A stretch of DNA of 64,000 nt from Tolypeutes matacus (GCA_026826555.1 JAKSZT010054396.1:12975200-13039199); one strand, 5' to 3'. Shown: positions 33,398 to 52,264, counted from the stretch's first letter. The notes: generated by a model not told the origin, from the sequence alone. Translations and numbers: made by a program.

Positions 33398-36300
33398 AGA
33401 GGGGCACTTACAGCAGGGAGAGAAGGAAAGCAAGAACACAAATCTTTAACAATAGGGGTACAATGCTTAAACAGGTACTCGGCTCTTAAAATACAAAAGT
33501 TAGAAAAATCTAAAACACTCTAAATACATGCTTTTTACAAAGGTACTAAAAGTCAGGCTGGCAGAGAAGTGAAGGTATAATCAACATCTTCCATATTCCA
33601 CTCCCCTCCCCCCAACACCAAAACAAGAGTCAAGAACAGCCTAGTTGCCGCAGCAGCAGTGGGTTGAGCAGAGGCTTCCTGGACAAAGGTGGCTCCATCC
33701 CTCTGTGTAAGTTTCTGCCCCTGGGGAGGGGGTGCTTCGTTCAGAGGGACCCTGTCGAAGTTCCTGTATTTGAGTCAGAACTGTCTGTTTTCACATGCTG
33801 CTGCTTGTTCAGCCAGCCTCGCTTGGTGTCTCTGGATGCTGAGCCCAAAAAGCAACATTCAGAACTGGCTGGGCCCCCAACTCCTCCCAGCCACTGTCCT
33901 TGGTGGGAGGGACCTTTCCAACTTTCTTTAAAGAAAAATTAAATAGTTATCTGTCTGCATGGTTTAAGAAACTATTATATAAATATATAAAAACACCAGA
34001 ATGCTAGAGTATACATTACTTCAGCATGAAAAAGGAAAATCAATTACAGAATCACTGAGAATTTCTCAATCCAGTTTATACAATAGATGAGTATGTGATG
34101 TGTTTTAAAAATTGCCTGGACATCAAATCATTTTCCCACCGCCTTTTGCCCTCTCCTCAGAGATACCTTATCTTCCTTTTTGAATCCATAATTTTTCTGC
34201 TTTACCCACCCACTTGAAGATACTCCCTTAAAAAAGTCTATTACTTTAAAAGGTTCTACAAGGGAACATTTATGCCACACAAAGAAAAATGGTACCATTT
34301 GTGTTAAGTTTAGGTTTTCCTCTACTAAAATGGGGACATGTCTATATTTTGGAAAAACACCCAACTCTGCCACTTAAGAGTCACACAGTAAGAAACAGAG
34401 TCTGGAGCTAAACTTGTACCCTCTCTCGCTTATTGGTAACCTTCTTGGTAAAATAGTGCCTTGAGCAGTCTGCAGCCTCCTTTCACCACCTCTCCTTGAA
34501 GGATGAGGAGAGTGGCCTGGTGTGAGCTGCGGCCCTGCAAAGAACATTTTGGAGCCTCGGAAATGGCAGCTTGACTAAGCATGTAATCAGATATTTGCCT
34601 TCTCCCAGACTACACACAGATGTACGACATGCACAACTACTTAAAACCTTTTTCTGTAGTTTTGAGTCAAAGCATTTAGCACTGGACTATGTCCAAACTC
34701 TAGGAAGCCAAGGGGAGATAGAGAAAAACTAAGCATAAGGTATGTGCTGCAGCTTATTTCAATACATTAACAAAGTTTTGTTTTTTTTTTAATCACCACA
34801 GCCAACTGGGGAAAAAAAAAAACACAAAGACAACATAACGACAATGGAAAAGTCTGCCAGCAGCCTTGCCCTCGTGTGTTCTTCCTAAAAGTCAAAGTCC
34901 CTGCTCCTGACTTTAGGCTTATCTCAAAATGTCATTTCTTCTACAGCCTGCCAGGAATGTAGCCAACTGAGATGATGTTCTAGCACAGGCCTTTAATCCA
35001 AACCGTCTGGGGTAGCTACCTACATTTGCGCTAGAAGGATCTAAGTTACTAAATAAAGTTGGGAAGAAGGGGGAGTGACAGAAGAAAGGGAATAAAAGTC
35101 TGTTCCTCAGGGAGGTGCTGAGGACAAAGATAGATGACCCAGTGCTAGCTACTCAGGTCAGTGTCAGCACAAGCCAAACGTCATGCTTGGGGAAGTAGGG
35201 GGACAACACACCTCATCATGTTACTTGGACAAATGCCATTTAACACTGCAATTTAACTGTCACAGCTCCAGAACTGCTCTCATTTCCTCTTGCCCCTTTC
35301 AGTTGTCCTCTGAAGTTTTTTTTAAAAATCTATGAATAGTATTCATATAACAGAATTTTAAGACTAAAAATCTAGTATCTGGTTTTGTGGTTTAAAGAAA
35401 GGACACTAATATACATTCCCCAAAGCACCTACATCACACACTATAATACAAATGGCACCAAATTTATTTTCAGTGATGCTAAAGGTAGGGTTACATTTAT
35501 CTTCCTCACACGTCCTCCTCCACAGTCTGTTCTATAAAGAAAATGGGTCAAGTAGCCTTTGGAAAAACACACTAAAACCTTATGCCTTCTAGAAGTAGCC
35601 TTCAGGTCTGAATACTGAGGGTTCTAAGACCATCCAAATGCAGCAAACGTGACCACTGGGTCACCAAAACTAGTCTGAACCTGAAGACAGTTCCCAAGTA
35701 CCTGGAGGACAACTGTGGGCCACAGGAAACCTCGAGGGCTTGTGCAGCAAGTGGAGCATGCAGGCCCTGAGAAACCACTGCCCGTGGCTGGTAGGAGAGG
35801 GCCACGGTTGCTCCAGCAGAAGCCACTGTGGCTCTCACACCATGACTGGGAGTAGGACTGCACATTCAGGAGGTTCAGGGGCTTCTTGTATTTGTAAAAA
35901 GCAGCAGCTCACAGATCATTTTGTGCCAGGCATAAACTTCAGGCCCGCAGAACTAGGCCCTCGGGTGGAGTGAGGGGTTCTGTGTGAACACCCCTGCAAG
36001 AAGACGAGGGTAAGTCTGGTGAGGTGCTCTTTCAGTCTCTTCGTTGTCCTCAGGAGGCTGGGGGACCAGCTTTCCTACATGAAAAGCTTAAGGCTAGAGC
36101 TTCAGGTGCACAGGATCCTGCAGATGAAGCACCAGGAAGCCCCAACATCTTCAGGTGGCATCAGAAATTTCATCACATTTGAAGTTTATACCTGCCACAA
36201 GTATACACTTTCTCCCCTTCACCTGGAATAAGACAGGATTTCCATAGGAAACTCCTTTATTTTTCCTGGTATAAGTCCATGTGAAAAAAAATGGGTAAGT

Positions 36301-37718
36301 CATTTCAGACAAAAACAGCAGCAAAGAAGAAAGTACCAGTTGCAGGTGGCAATTCTGTCTGCTGTGTTCTGCAAAAGGCCAGTAAAAAAGGAAGGTTCTT
36401 TTTTCTTTTTCCAGTTGAAATCATTTATAATAGTTTTCTCACTAATTGCCACTGGGAACAGTACTTACTACACAGTATAACTGCTATAGTTGCTACTGAT
36501 TATCCTCTTGTATGAGCTAGATAATCTTAGCTCCCAGGGGAAAGATGACAGACCTCTTTGCACCAAGCCTGCAATTTTCAAAGGTGTAAAAATTTTAATA
36601 GCCCTTTTCATTTGCCTACAGTAGCCTGAGATTTTCCCTTCTGGTGAATCTGCTTCTATAAATCTCAGTTTCCAAAATTGGCAGGTGTCTTACACAATCT
36701 AGAAAAGCTTCACCTTGAGAGAGAGAGAAAGGAGCAAAGTATCTGCCAGGCTCCACTCTGGTTTCCCAATGTACGAACCCAAGTTTTTTTTTTGTTTTTG
36801 TTTTTAAATATAAAACATACATTTAAAAGAGCATATGATAAAGTTCATTTAATTAGTGCAATTGACTACATAAACCAATATAGCCATATGCATCAGAATC
36901 AGAGTGAGCTCTTAGACTGGAGACCCACTCAGTGTAGTGCTGCCTCAGCCCAACCACCACCACATAACCACTGCCTCTTGCTTCAGGTAAATACTTAATG
37001 TGATTCAAATCTCTTTGAGATTAATGTGATAATATAAACAATACATTGCATACACACCGAGCTTCAACAGATCCTTCCAACTTTTCAAAGTGAGAAAGGA
37101 CACATTTAAGAGAGTTCTTGAAGAGGAGGCTCTTGCCAACTTTTCCCACAGTCCTCTTGTGCGTTTTCTGCTGAAATACTCATTTCAATCAGGATGTTGT
37201 GAGGGGAGACAGACAAGCTGCCCCCAACTCCCTACACACCCATTCAGCTCATGAGGTGCACAGTCTGCCAGAGTGGTGGTCTTTGTCAAGAGGGCCAGAG
37301 AGCTGGGCCTTGAGGTTTGCTCATCCCCTTGCAGGCTCTCCCTACCTAGACCACCCTTCTAAGGTAAATTCCATATTCCAGTCCTGCACAAAGGGGCATT
37401 TCCTGGTGGACAGTGACATCCCAGATTGCTGTTATGAAAAAGAAGGGGGCTGGGGAGAGAGGGCAGGTGCTGAAGTACTACCTGTTCACTCAAGCCACCA
37501 GAGCAGAAGCCATTTCTTGCCTTTCAAACTGGGGTCCAAAGGGCAGATTTAAATTTGTTCAGGCAGCTGTTCGTAAAATCCATCTCTGGGTTTGCCTTTG
37601 TGTTTTGAAAAACACATTGGTGCTGCTTCGGTTGGGGGAGCGAAATTTCTTTCTTGACAACACTGGGCTGAGCAGAGTACCAATTTTCTCCACCTCCTCC
37701 ATGGCCATTTTCCCCATG

Positions 37719-37739
37719 CCCACCCCCCCACCCCCTCCC
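37719..37739 (-). promoter_or_regulatory. SMAD3: G-quadruplex motif 18 nt after the SMAD3 stop codon
   Basis: In the transcript sense the block reads as four G runs of 3, 5, 7 and 3 separated by single A, T and T bases. A further GGGG follows a few bases later. Four runs with one-base loops meet the strict quadruplex rule. It lies at the very start of the 3' UTR. Folding in RNA is predicted, not shown. Confidence 0.85.
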
Positions 37740-37757
37740 ACATCACACTCGATGTCT

Positions 37758-40593
<2,836 letters not shown>

Positions 40594-40597
40594 TTAA

Positions 40598-40870
40598 TGC
40601 ATTAGCCCCACACTCCATGCTCAGTACCATGCTAGGGACAGGCCAGTTCTGTCCCTGCCTTGAATCCCTCACCACTTCATTGGGGAGATGCAGCTGACAT
40701 CCATGAGAGGTTGATGTCAGTGGAGGAGTAAATACTGGCCTGCAGGTGCCCATTCTGCGAGCTGTGGGACTGCTGAGAAGGAAGACTGCAAGGTGTGCTG
40801 TAAGAATGGGAGACGGTCTGGAGAGGTGGGCCCTGCCTTGGGACAGAGAGGCCAAGGCAGGACTCCAGGG
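40598..40870 (-). mobile_element. L2 LINE fragment
   Basis: The stretches atgctcagtaccatgctagg, tgtccctgccttgaatccct and ggagtaaatactggcc match the reverse complement of an L2 3' end. Sense to SMAD3; diverged. Confidence 0.5.
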
Positions 40871-41566
40871 ACCAGACAAGTAAAGGCCTGAGCGAGGAAG
40901 GCAGGGAGTGCTGGCTAAAGGCTACTCTGCCTGTGGCTCTAAGAGGAAGCTCAGCAGAGGGTCCCTGGGTACCTTTCCTTCAGACCCTCCTGCCAAATCT
41001 GCCTCGTGCTGGTGCCAGGAGGGAGCAAAGGATCTGGATGACATTTGGCCTCTGGGCACAAGGCTGGGTCTGGGTGACATAGCAAAGTGAATGTGTATGT
41101 CTAGTTCTCTAGACAGTAAAACCAGAAACAGGCACAAAGAAAGTTTAAAATAAAACCTCTTGTTTGACTTCTTCCTGCCTGAGTGCCAGGAATGTGTCCA
41201 CCAGAAAAATAGACAAAAGCACATGCCGGAAATGCCCACAAGGTAAGCTGAGGTGACGCCTATTAATGGGCCACATCTAGGCTCTCAGTCTTGCTGTGTG
41301 ACTCTGAGCTGGTGGCTTTCTCTTCCTGTGCCTGCCTCAGTTAAAAAAAAAAAAGGCTGGCCTTCGAGGCTCCCAACTCTGACATTCTGTGAGCTAACAA
41401 GCCACATGTGAGCCAATTCAGCCCTTACCAAAAAAAGTGGGGGTGGAGGGGAGGGGTGTGTGGGCAGGATGCCAAGAATGCAAGGCCTTTCTCACTTTCC
41501 CCAAGAGGCAGTATGGTAGAGCAGGGCCCAAACCAGGCTCCTGGCCTCCAGCAGAGCCAAGAGGCA

Positions 41567-41770
41567 CAAGAGCACCAGTGCTGGGAGTGACTCAGTCCAT
41601 CCTAGGTGCCATCCTGGCTCAGCCACTTACTGTGTGTCCTTGGGCACATGACTTAACCTCTCTGAACCTGTTTCCTCTCTTATAGAGCCAGAATACCTGG
41701 AGAGGACTAAATGAGCTCAAATATATATATGTAACTCTGTAAACACAACCATAAAATGCCCTGGAAACAT
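41567..41770 (+). mobile_element. MIR SINE
   Basis: The stretches ctggctcagccacttactgt, ggcacatgacttaacctctc and ctgtttcctctcttatagag are a MIR. A second scrap with ttgctgtgtgactctgagct lies at 41290-41345. Confidence 0.8.
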
Positions 41771-42109
41771 TTCAGACTTGCTACATTCTTGACCATACCC
41801 TGCCCATGACCCACCACTCTGCTACTCGGTGAGCAGGAAAGGTCCTGCCACGTGGTGCCAAAGATGACAGCCTAGCCCTGGCCACCTGGCTCTCCCAGCT
41901 GTTGGTTCCGTGGGCTGCATCCTCGGTGGCTTTGTGCCAGGGGAGAAGCGGGCTTTGGCTGGGACTTTTGCTTCGGTTTTCTAAAGAGGCCCTAGAGGGG
42001 ATCCGCCACCTGCCTGGTCTTGCTGCCCTGGCCTGGCCCTGTCCACACTGTCCTCCGGTGTAACCTGACACACCTTGGAGTACAGGTAGGACTCATCAGC
42101 CTTTTCAGG

Positions 42110-42640
42110 AAACTGTCAATGGCTCCCCAGGAGAAAATCAAAAATTTTCTCATGCTCTTCCATGGCCTGGTCCCATCACGCTTTTTAAACATGTCCCTTG
42201 TCTTTTACACACCCCTTTCTCCTGCCAGGGTGAGCTGTTCACTGTTGCCCAGACATCCTCTCCGGGCCTCTGCCCGTGCTGTTGCCTGGACCTGGAATGC
42301 CCTCCCCACCCCACCCCACCATCACCCTGTGCCTTGTACCTCCTCGGCCTGCAAGGCTCAAATGCCTTCTCCAGGAAGCCTTCCCTGATCCATCCCTACA
42401 GTCAAATGCGCTCTCTCCCCGTGAACCCGAGGGCGCGGGCGCGTCACCTGTGCTGCTTGCTTTGCTTGGTGCTTAGCACTCCTCCCTTGTGTTAATCTCC
42501 TTTGTTTCTTTGTCTTAAACATCCCAGTGGTCTGTGCAGACAGGATCAGAGCTTCATCCTCCTCTCCATCTCCCCACAGCACCTGGTGTGGTTCCCTCTT
42601 GTGCTGTGAGTTTTTGTGGAATGAAGGGAGGGAGGAAGGA
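42110..42640 (+). mobile_element. L2 LINE 3' region
   Basis: The run tttctcatgctcttccatgg, tgttgcctggacctggaatg, ggctcaaatgccttctccag and gaagccttccctgatccatc is the sense-strand L2 ORF2 end and 3' UTR. It runs antisense to SMAD3. Confidence 0.75.
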
Positions 42641-42744
42641 AGCCGTACCGCCTGATGCGCGCAGGGCAGTGAACTGTCACCCACAGGTAAAAGGCATCTG
42701 CTCCCTGGGGGCTCAGGGAAAGCAGAGTAAGACAGTAAGGCTCA

Positions 42745-44800
<2,056 letters not shown>

Positions 44801-46411
44801 TCACGTTCTGGGTCAGTGGGTCAGCTTGGTCCCCACTTCCTGGAGGCGCCCTTGGATGCTCTGGAAGACTCAGTTTTTCCACCTCTCAGCAAGCATTAAT
44901 AACATTCCCACTCCCGTGCCTCTTTATTGTACAAAAGTTGTAGGATTCAATGGGAAAAGATTGCTTAGGTGTCTGGAGAAGCATTCCATCAGCCTTGCCA
45001 CTTTGTGTTTTAAAGAGCCACTGATTTAATTGTTTTTAATTCACAAAGGTCCTGCCCCACCTGGCTGGGCTTTGACCTGGGTTGAAGTAGTTTGCAAGGA
45101 GGTGCCAAGCTGTACCTGCAGATCACCGGTGTGCTGGGCAGACCCAGTGCACTCTCACTGCAGGTGGGGCCCTGCCCCCTACGCAGGCCACCTACCAGCC
45201 CTAAAGTGACCCCTTTTCATCTCTTCCCCCAAAAGGGCTGTCAGCTTTTGGCTCTGTGTGGCCTTGAACAAACCTCTACCTGTTGAGCTGCCGTTTCCAA
45301 GCCTGTAAAAGGAAAAGGCTGGACCAGCCCAATGGGTTCCAAACTGTGTTCGGTGCCTGCAAACCCATAAGCTCACCCGGCATTGTCTGCAGATAAACCT
45401 GTGTCAGTGTCTCTTAACACAGAAATGGTTTTCCAAATGTTTTTAGATGTCACTGGGGGTGGCTAAGACAAAACATCACCTAAAAGAAACTCTGAATTTG
45501 TCAGAGTTGTCAGTCTGTACAGTTTCAATCACAGAACTCTCCAAGTAAAGACTGCCATCTTATGAGGGGTTGGTTCTTTCTCAGAAGAGTTGGGAACCCC
45601 TCAGATAGAGGTGTCCCCCTCTTGTGACCCCACTTCACCTTTCACTTTGATTTCCTATGGCTCCCTTGTCCTTTCTCTCCTCCAGCCACTCTAGGTTCCA
45701 CACCTGCCCAGGTACCCCGTGAGAACCACCTGCATACCTCTGCTCACTCTGATCCTCGGCTGAGAGTGCCAGGCGGTGCCACACCTTGCTCTCGGCCTAT
45801 CTGAATCCCATCCATTTGTTGGTGAATCAGGGAGTCTCCTGCTCATTCTCACTCTTCCAGCTCTGATTCAGCCTGGACCACTCACTCTGGCCCTTAAATA
45901 TACGTGGAGCTGTCTGGTTACTCTGGGTGTGTCTTCGTGGGAGCTGGTGTCTGTGGATATCCTGGCTGCCCAACTGGGCCATGAGGTCCCAGGGCCCAGG
46001 ATGACATCTCTGCCATCACGTTAGCCCTCAGCACTAGGCTCAGAATGAAAGAGGGATGGAAAAGCCTCGCCATGACCAAATTTCAGGACAGGTCTGAGAA
46101 TCCTGCTCCTGCCCTCGGCCCTCTCAGCCTTCCCTGCTCACTGCAGGCCAGCCAACTTCTGGGAGCAAGAACCCACCAGGGACCTCCGTTCACCAGACCT
46201 TTGAGGTGTATATGAACCCAAGAGAGAAAAATCAGAAGTGTTCCACCCTGTAGAGTAGGACCTGGATGCCCCCAGGCAGGGCATAGCAGTTCTCATCTCT
46301 TCTAAGGGGAAAGAAAACATTATCATGGCACAGGAGGAGATACAAACCAAGAATATCCCTGTACTCAACACACCCAGAAAAGTGTCAGCTGGAGAGGTAG
46401 GACACCTTAGA

Positions 46412-46624
46412 TCAGGAGCCTCAACCACAGCATACTGACATTTTGGACTGGACAATTCTTTGTTGTCAGGGCTGTCCTGTGCATTGTAGGAAGCTCAGCA
46501 GCATCCCTGGCCTCTACCCACTAGATGCCAGAAGCACTCCTCCCCATCCCCTACCCCACACCCCATTATGACAACCAAAAATGTCTTCAGATGTTGCCAT
46601 CTGTCCCCAGTTCAAAACCACTGC
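46412..46624 (-). mobile_element. MER20 (hAT-Charlie DNA transposon)
   Basis: Reverse complement of MER20: ttttggactggacaattctt, ggctgtcctgtgcattgtag, cctctacccactagatgcca and a final cagttcaaaaccactg. Nearly full length. Confidence 0.9.
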
Positions 46625-46644
46625 CCTAGATGTTTAACCATGTC

Positions 46645-46880
46645 ATGGAGCACAGGCTTTAAAGTCAGAGCAGAGCTCAGTCTCTTCTCAGGCACATACC
46701 AGCTGTGACTGCGCAAACCACATAAATTCTCCGAGCTTCAGCTTCCATACCCCCTTCCTCCAGCCACCAAATGGGAATCCTTTTTACCCTCTGGGGCTGT
46801 TTGTGGATGGACTGAGATAGCTCATGGAAAGTACCTAGAACAATGCAGGACACACAGCAAGCACTCAATAAGTGGTGTTA
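46645..46880 (+). mobile_element. MIR SINE
   Basis: A nearly complete MIR from ggagcacaggctttaaagtc through cttccatacccccttcctcc to agcaagcactcaataagtgg. Confidence 0.8.
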
Positions 46881-49239
46881 ACAATTTAATAACCTTGATC
46901 ACAGGAACTTGAAAACATCCTGTTCCTGTTGCCACCTCCATCTCAACAGGGGCAAAGCATCCTTGCCACTTTCTTCTTTTCCCAGGGTGGAGGAAGGAAA
47001 GATGATGACGAAGGAAGGGAATCTCAGCTACTTAATGGGAAAAGGAGGAATGACAAGAGCAGGAACCTGACCCTGGGCCACATCCCCCAGAGACAGGAGC
47101 AGCTGTGGCCTGTGGCCTGGTTCCTGAGGGTGGGTTGGGCCATGTCAGCCAGTCTGGCTCTGGCGCTATTCGATGCGTCAACATTCCATTGAGATAAGCT
47201 ATATTCTAAACAATGTGGTCACTAACATGTGAGCTATGTGGCTTTGGAAATTAAAAAAAAAAAGTCCAAGAAATATAAGTGCAACCCAAGCATTCAAAGT
47301 GGTCAGGCCACATGTCACAGCCCTCCCCACCCAGGCGAAAATGTGGTTCCACCTCAGGCTCTGCTAATGACCTTGCTGTGTGAGCTTGGGTAAACGACCT
47401 CTCGGGGCTCAGCCTCTTAGTTGGCACAATGAATGCAGTATACCAGAAGACATCTAAAGCAGACCACCTAGGTAACTGCTCCTGGCACAGGTCAGCCTAA
47501 AGAGGCAGCTTTGGCTGATCTGGGCTGCTCCTGACTTATTCAGTAATGTGTAGAACAACAAAGAACCCTCACTCCCAAATTATAGAGCCTAGTTCAGCAT
47601 CCCCTGGGCTCAGTCCAGGCAGGAGAGAGAGTGAGAGCGAGCACACACTAAGACTTCCAGGAATACCTAAACAGCATACCCGTCAAAATAAGAGAAGCTG
47701 GCAGGCCACCTGTTGGGCAATGTGGTACCAGAGCCATGTTCTGGGTAGGTGGGGGCTTCCAGAGTCTTAGGAGTCAGAGAATGGGTTGGGGTCCTAGTTC
47801 AAGAGGCCCTCCCAAGCAGATCTGGGTCCTTATCCAAACATCCCTGCAATGTGCAGAGAAGCACTGAACAGTGTTTGCACTGTCACAGAAAACACTGGAT
47901 GCAGGAGGCCTGACACATAATTAGGAAGATGCCAGTTTGGGGTAGCTGTGTAGTCAGGCCAAAGGCAAAGTTAGAAGGCTGCCATTTCAGAGAGTGATGT
48001 TTGGATGAGCTGACCTGTGCTCAAAAGAAGGACTGACCTGGAGCAGCAACCTGGCCATGCAGTTACTCTTCTCTGCAAACAAACAAAAACCAGCCTGGCC
48101 TTTCCTTGCCTTCCTCCTTCCTCCCATCACCCCTCAGCTGCCTCTTCAAGGTACTTCTGTGAGAGCTGCAGAAGACCAAAAAGTGTGGCCACCACCTCTG
48201 GCTTCTTCCTGGAATGGCATTTTTTTAAAAACCATATGTATGCCCTCATTTCTTTCCCATCAAAGGACTTATCCACACCATGGTTAGAACAAGAAAAACA
48301 AAAAAATCAGGACACCCTTGAAAGGAGAAGGCTATAAACAGGAGGTTATAGCTACTGGAAGAGCACCCTGCTTGGCCCTGAGCTTCCTACCAGGCGAGGC
48401 AAAAAGTGAGCATAATATGCTACATGGCTTTGGTTGGTGGATGGACAATGATTAACTTTGTGTGGGAAAGAAAACTTGTCCTGATAGTAAATCATATAAG
48501 AAATCTCTCAAGTGGTAACTGCTAGCACGCAGTTTCCTAACAAATGCAGAGGCAATTTGACATAAGACTGCTTCTTGAAATGAACCTGAAGATATACAAG
48601 TAAGAGGCTCTCCTGGGAGGATGACTCTGCCAGGGGTTAAGGTAACGCAGCCCTGGTGGAGAGCAGGCTGGCTTCTCCAGGTCAAGGGCCCAAGCCTGCC
48701 CTTTAAACAGCGCTGCTCCCAGCCAGACTTGTGGTTCTGTGCTAATCTCTCTTCCTCGAGCAGAGGTGTTTGAGATGCAGAAGCCTCCAGCTTCAGCATT
48801 CTGGGCCCCTGCCCCCACAGCGTGGTGTCAGCCAGACTTCTCAAGTGGCATAGGGCACTTAATTCATGGCTGGCCCCCTGCCAGCCTAACGCATTGGCTG
48901 GCTTCAGTTTTGAGCTCTGTTCCAAGCTGGCATAGACTTTCTGTTTTGTTTAAGGAAAAGAAAACAGAATAAAACCCATAAGGCAACACTTGGATTAAGG
49001 GATGCCTATTAAAAACATGTGCAAGAGATCCAAATCTGGTAAAGGGAAAGGGAGGGCAGGGAGGCAAGAGGGGGAAATTAACTTTCTACTATAAATCAAA
49101 AGCAGGGAACCAACAAAGGCCGGCAGCACTGACACTGCGAGGCTAAAGGTCAAAACCTAAGTGGACGGGTTCGGCCTGGGCCACCTCACCTGGGAGAAGC
49201 CACACTCCAGGCCTTACGGCCCAACGCGCGGCTGCAGCT

Positions 49240-49440
49240 TTGTCTTTGCGCTCCCCTCCTCCTGGAAGGTCCTCCTGCACGCATATGCTCTTACTCAACC
49301 TTTAAAGCCCAGCTCAGGGGGCTGTAAAACATCCCCCCACGCCCTCCAGGCAGAATTAGCCTCTGAGCTGGCGCCCGTGCTACAGGGTTAGCTCCCTGTG
49401 GCCCTGGACTCGGCTCTGTACCCAGCATCTGGACTAATTC
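49240..49440 (+). mobile_element. L2 LINE 3' fragment
   Basis: The stretches cctcctggaaggtcctcctg, actcaacctttaaagcccag and tgtggccctggactcggctc follow the sense-strand L2 3' end. Confidence 0.6.
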
Positions 49441-50649
49441 TAACCTCTCTCACTAAGAATTAAAGCAACAAACCGGGTTGTACATAGAAAGAACCCCTTA
49501 CTCTTCTTGCCTGGGACCAGTTACTTGTAACTAAGAAAAGTGACAAATTCCAAGGGCTGGACCCTTGTGAGTGTGAGGGTACAACCAGCAGCTGACTTCC
49601 TGTCATTAAATTGCCTGCTCGTGATTTCACAACTTAGGGACATCAGAGCAAGAGGAGGCCCTGGGGAAAAGCCTCTTGCGGCAGCATGAAGACCCCTGAA
49701 TTGGGACCGGCCTGGGAGCTGAACCCGCTGCCCGCCTCTCTCTCCTGGCAGGGCAGGAAGCTCCACTCTGCCAGGCACACTCTGAGGAATGGACCCCCTC
49801 CTTCAACTCCAGCTCGGCTGCAGCTCCAGGGCACCCACTGCACATTTTCCTCAGTCAAGACCCCACCCAAATGTGTCACTTGAAAGCAGGGAACAACTTA
49901 CTCACCCTGCAGGATCTAGCTCGTTATCTCCCCCACACACACACCTGCCTCCTCCTTCCCTTCCATTTGCCCAATCCTCTGACTTAAATGCTTAGGAAAT
50001 TCCAGGTGACTCACCCAGCACGATGTGTAATAACAGGAACATCACCTGCTCATATCCCCTTCCTTGCAAAACAAAGCCCCGAGGGCCTCCCGGGAGCCCT
50101 GACCTGGGCCTCAATCACGGACCTCCCCAGTCAGCACTCCTTACTTTTATAAAATGGTTTTATTGCAGCAGGAGGCTCAGCCTTCCTGAGCCCTGAGCCC
50201 TGGAGCTAATGCCTGAAATGGGAAGGAAACGAAAGGAGCCAGATGTTTCATGCTTTATTCCTTTTTATATAATAATTTCATAACACTTTCTTTTAAAGAA
50301 ATAATCACATGTCCCGAGGCAAAGCCCCCATCTTTTTCTAGGAAGAGCTCACTGTGTACCTGTCTCCATCCCACCAGTCTGGGACATAATGGCCCTGGAG
50401 AAGTGCAAAGGCTGCTTCTGCCCCCCATCTTTCCTTTGCCCTTCAGCCCATTGCTGACCAACTTCAACTTCCACCTCTTACTGCAAACTGCTCTCCAAAA
50501 GCTCCTGATGATCAAACCCAAAGGCTTCTTCTTGCGTGTCATTTGGCATCTCTGCAGAAGTGGCCTGCTGGCTACAGTCCTTCAGAGCCTCCCATCCTGC
50601 TGGCTGCTGTGGCCCCCAATTCTCCACCTGGCCCTCAGCCTCTTCCTCA

Positions 50650-51800
50650 ACTCAATCCTTCCCTGAGGGAGCCCCAATGAGTCTGTCTTTGGCCCTCGCC
50701 CTTTTTCCTTCTTGATCTGGGGTCTGTCCCCCTCTGCTGAATTCATCCTATCTCATATGACTTCAGCTGAACGTCATCAGTGTTTCCAAAGAGATCTGTG
50801 AGATGGTCAAAGGGATCACGAGAGAAGTGTTCAGAGGTGGGAGAAATGCTGGTTAAAGCAGGTTTCCTTCTGCAAAGCCTCTCAGACTTTAATGGTGAGT
50901 GCCCTGAGGGCTCCAAGAGGGCTTGGAGCACAGACTTTCCAAACTCAACCAATCAAAAACCTTTTTTCTCTTCTCCCTCTTTGGGAATGGCTGTCATACA
51001 TCCTAATGGCTTCCAACTCTGTATCCCAGCTCCAGCCTATTTCCTGACTTTCCAGCTGCTTCCAGCTCACCATCATCTTTGACCTCCTGGGTGCCCTGCC
51101 CTCATCATCTTTCCCAGTTAAAGCAGAGATTTCTCCTTCAACCACATTCCCAGTTCCCAGCGGGTCAATAAATCTGCTGATTCAGGCCTATGAACATCTC
51201 TCAGATGCTCTCACCCAGCCCTCTTTAAAGCTCTCATCTCAGCCTTCTACACTATGATAGCTTCCTAAGAGATTTTTGTTTTGTTTTGTTTTGTCTCCAG
51301 GAATTTCCCCCAGAATTTAGATTTCACACAGTGGCCAGCTTAATCTTTATGAAGCAATCATCAACACCACCCCCCACCCCCCCAAACACACATGCACACA
51401 CACACTCAAAACCCACCAACAACTTGATCCTGTAGGCAAGAGGGGGTCCAGGCATGACATCTGAGGCTCTCACTCTGTGCCCCAACAGCCCTTTCAGGCT
51501 CACCTTCCCTCGTGTCATCTCTACACACCAGCCAACCACAATGCCAGCTGTCCTCAGGGCACATCCTGCCCTTGCAGGCCATTCTTTCCATCTGCAATGT
51601 CCTTTCCTCCTTCTCTGCCTCTCGATATTCCACCTGCCCTTCAAGGCCCAGATGATATGAGTCGTAACATCTTTATGGTCTTCCCCACTCCATCCAGAAC
51701 TTCCATCTTTGGCCCATGCAGTTCCTCCCTCCTCTATGCTTGCCTCCTTGGCATCACAAGTGGACATAGACACCTCAAACCCTCCCAACTGTGAATGCCT
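50650..51800 (+). mobile_element. L2 LINE fragments, RT to 3' region
   Basis: From about 50670 the text follows the L2 ORF2 C-terminal half, and near 51070 it has an L2-like caccatcatctttgacct. The 3' part at 51540-51800 contains gccattctttccatctgcaa and gcccttcaaggcccagatga. A pentamer run of TTTTG units interrupts it at 51278-51294. No long frame remains. Confidence 0.6.
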
Positions 51801-52264
51801 AAGTGTCCCCCCAGCTCTGTCCCCCCAGCATCAGTACATACCAGGAACTCAACCAATGCTGACTAAGTAACAGACAGCCCAGATGCATGGCCCAGTTAGA
51901 ATCCTGCTGTTCCCTCCACTGAGCAATCAGCAAGCATACTTCATCTGTACTACTTCTTGTTTTATGATTATTTGTAGTCCTGCCTTATTTATCCCAAAAA
52001 GGCCATAAGGACCTTGATGGCAGAGTCTGTGATTTCTCTTCAGTCCCCCCACCTGGACTGGCATACAGTGACTGAGCAGGAAGTGCCTGTGGAATGAACA
52101 AGTGAGGCACAGACAAGCAAGCAGGCATGGCTCCCACCCAGCTAACAAGGGACACTCAGGGCTCCAACCTGAATTTCTCCCTATAATAAATGTCTATCCC
52201 TGAGTCTTGTTCTTCTGAGAAAGGGGGGAGCTGGTCTAAATGACCCACAAAGCAATGTACTGTG

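Larger units (their letters stand above)
33376..37757 (-). other. SMAD3: SMAD3 3' UTR
   Basis: From the base after the TAG stop to about 16 nt past the AATAAA at 33392-33397, about 4.4 kb, which is the expected order of length for mammalian SMAD3. It is mostly unique and free of young SINEs, in contrast to the AAGAB introns. It holds a small MIR-like scrap near 34370-34420 and a G-rich block just after the stop (37719-37739). Further AATAAA motifs on the minus strand at 35463-35468 and 36256-36261 could give shorter forms. Confidence 0.82.
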
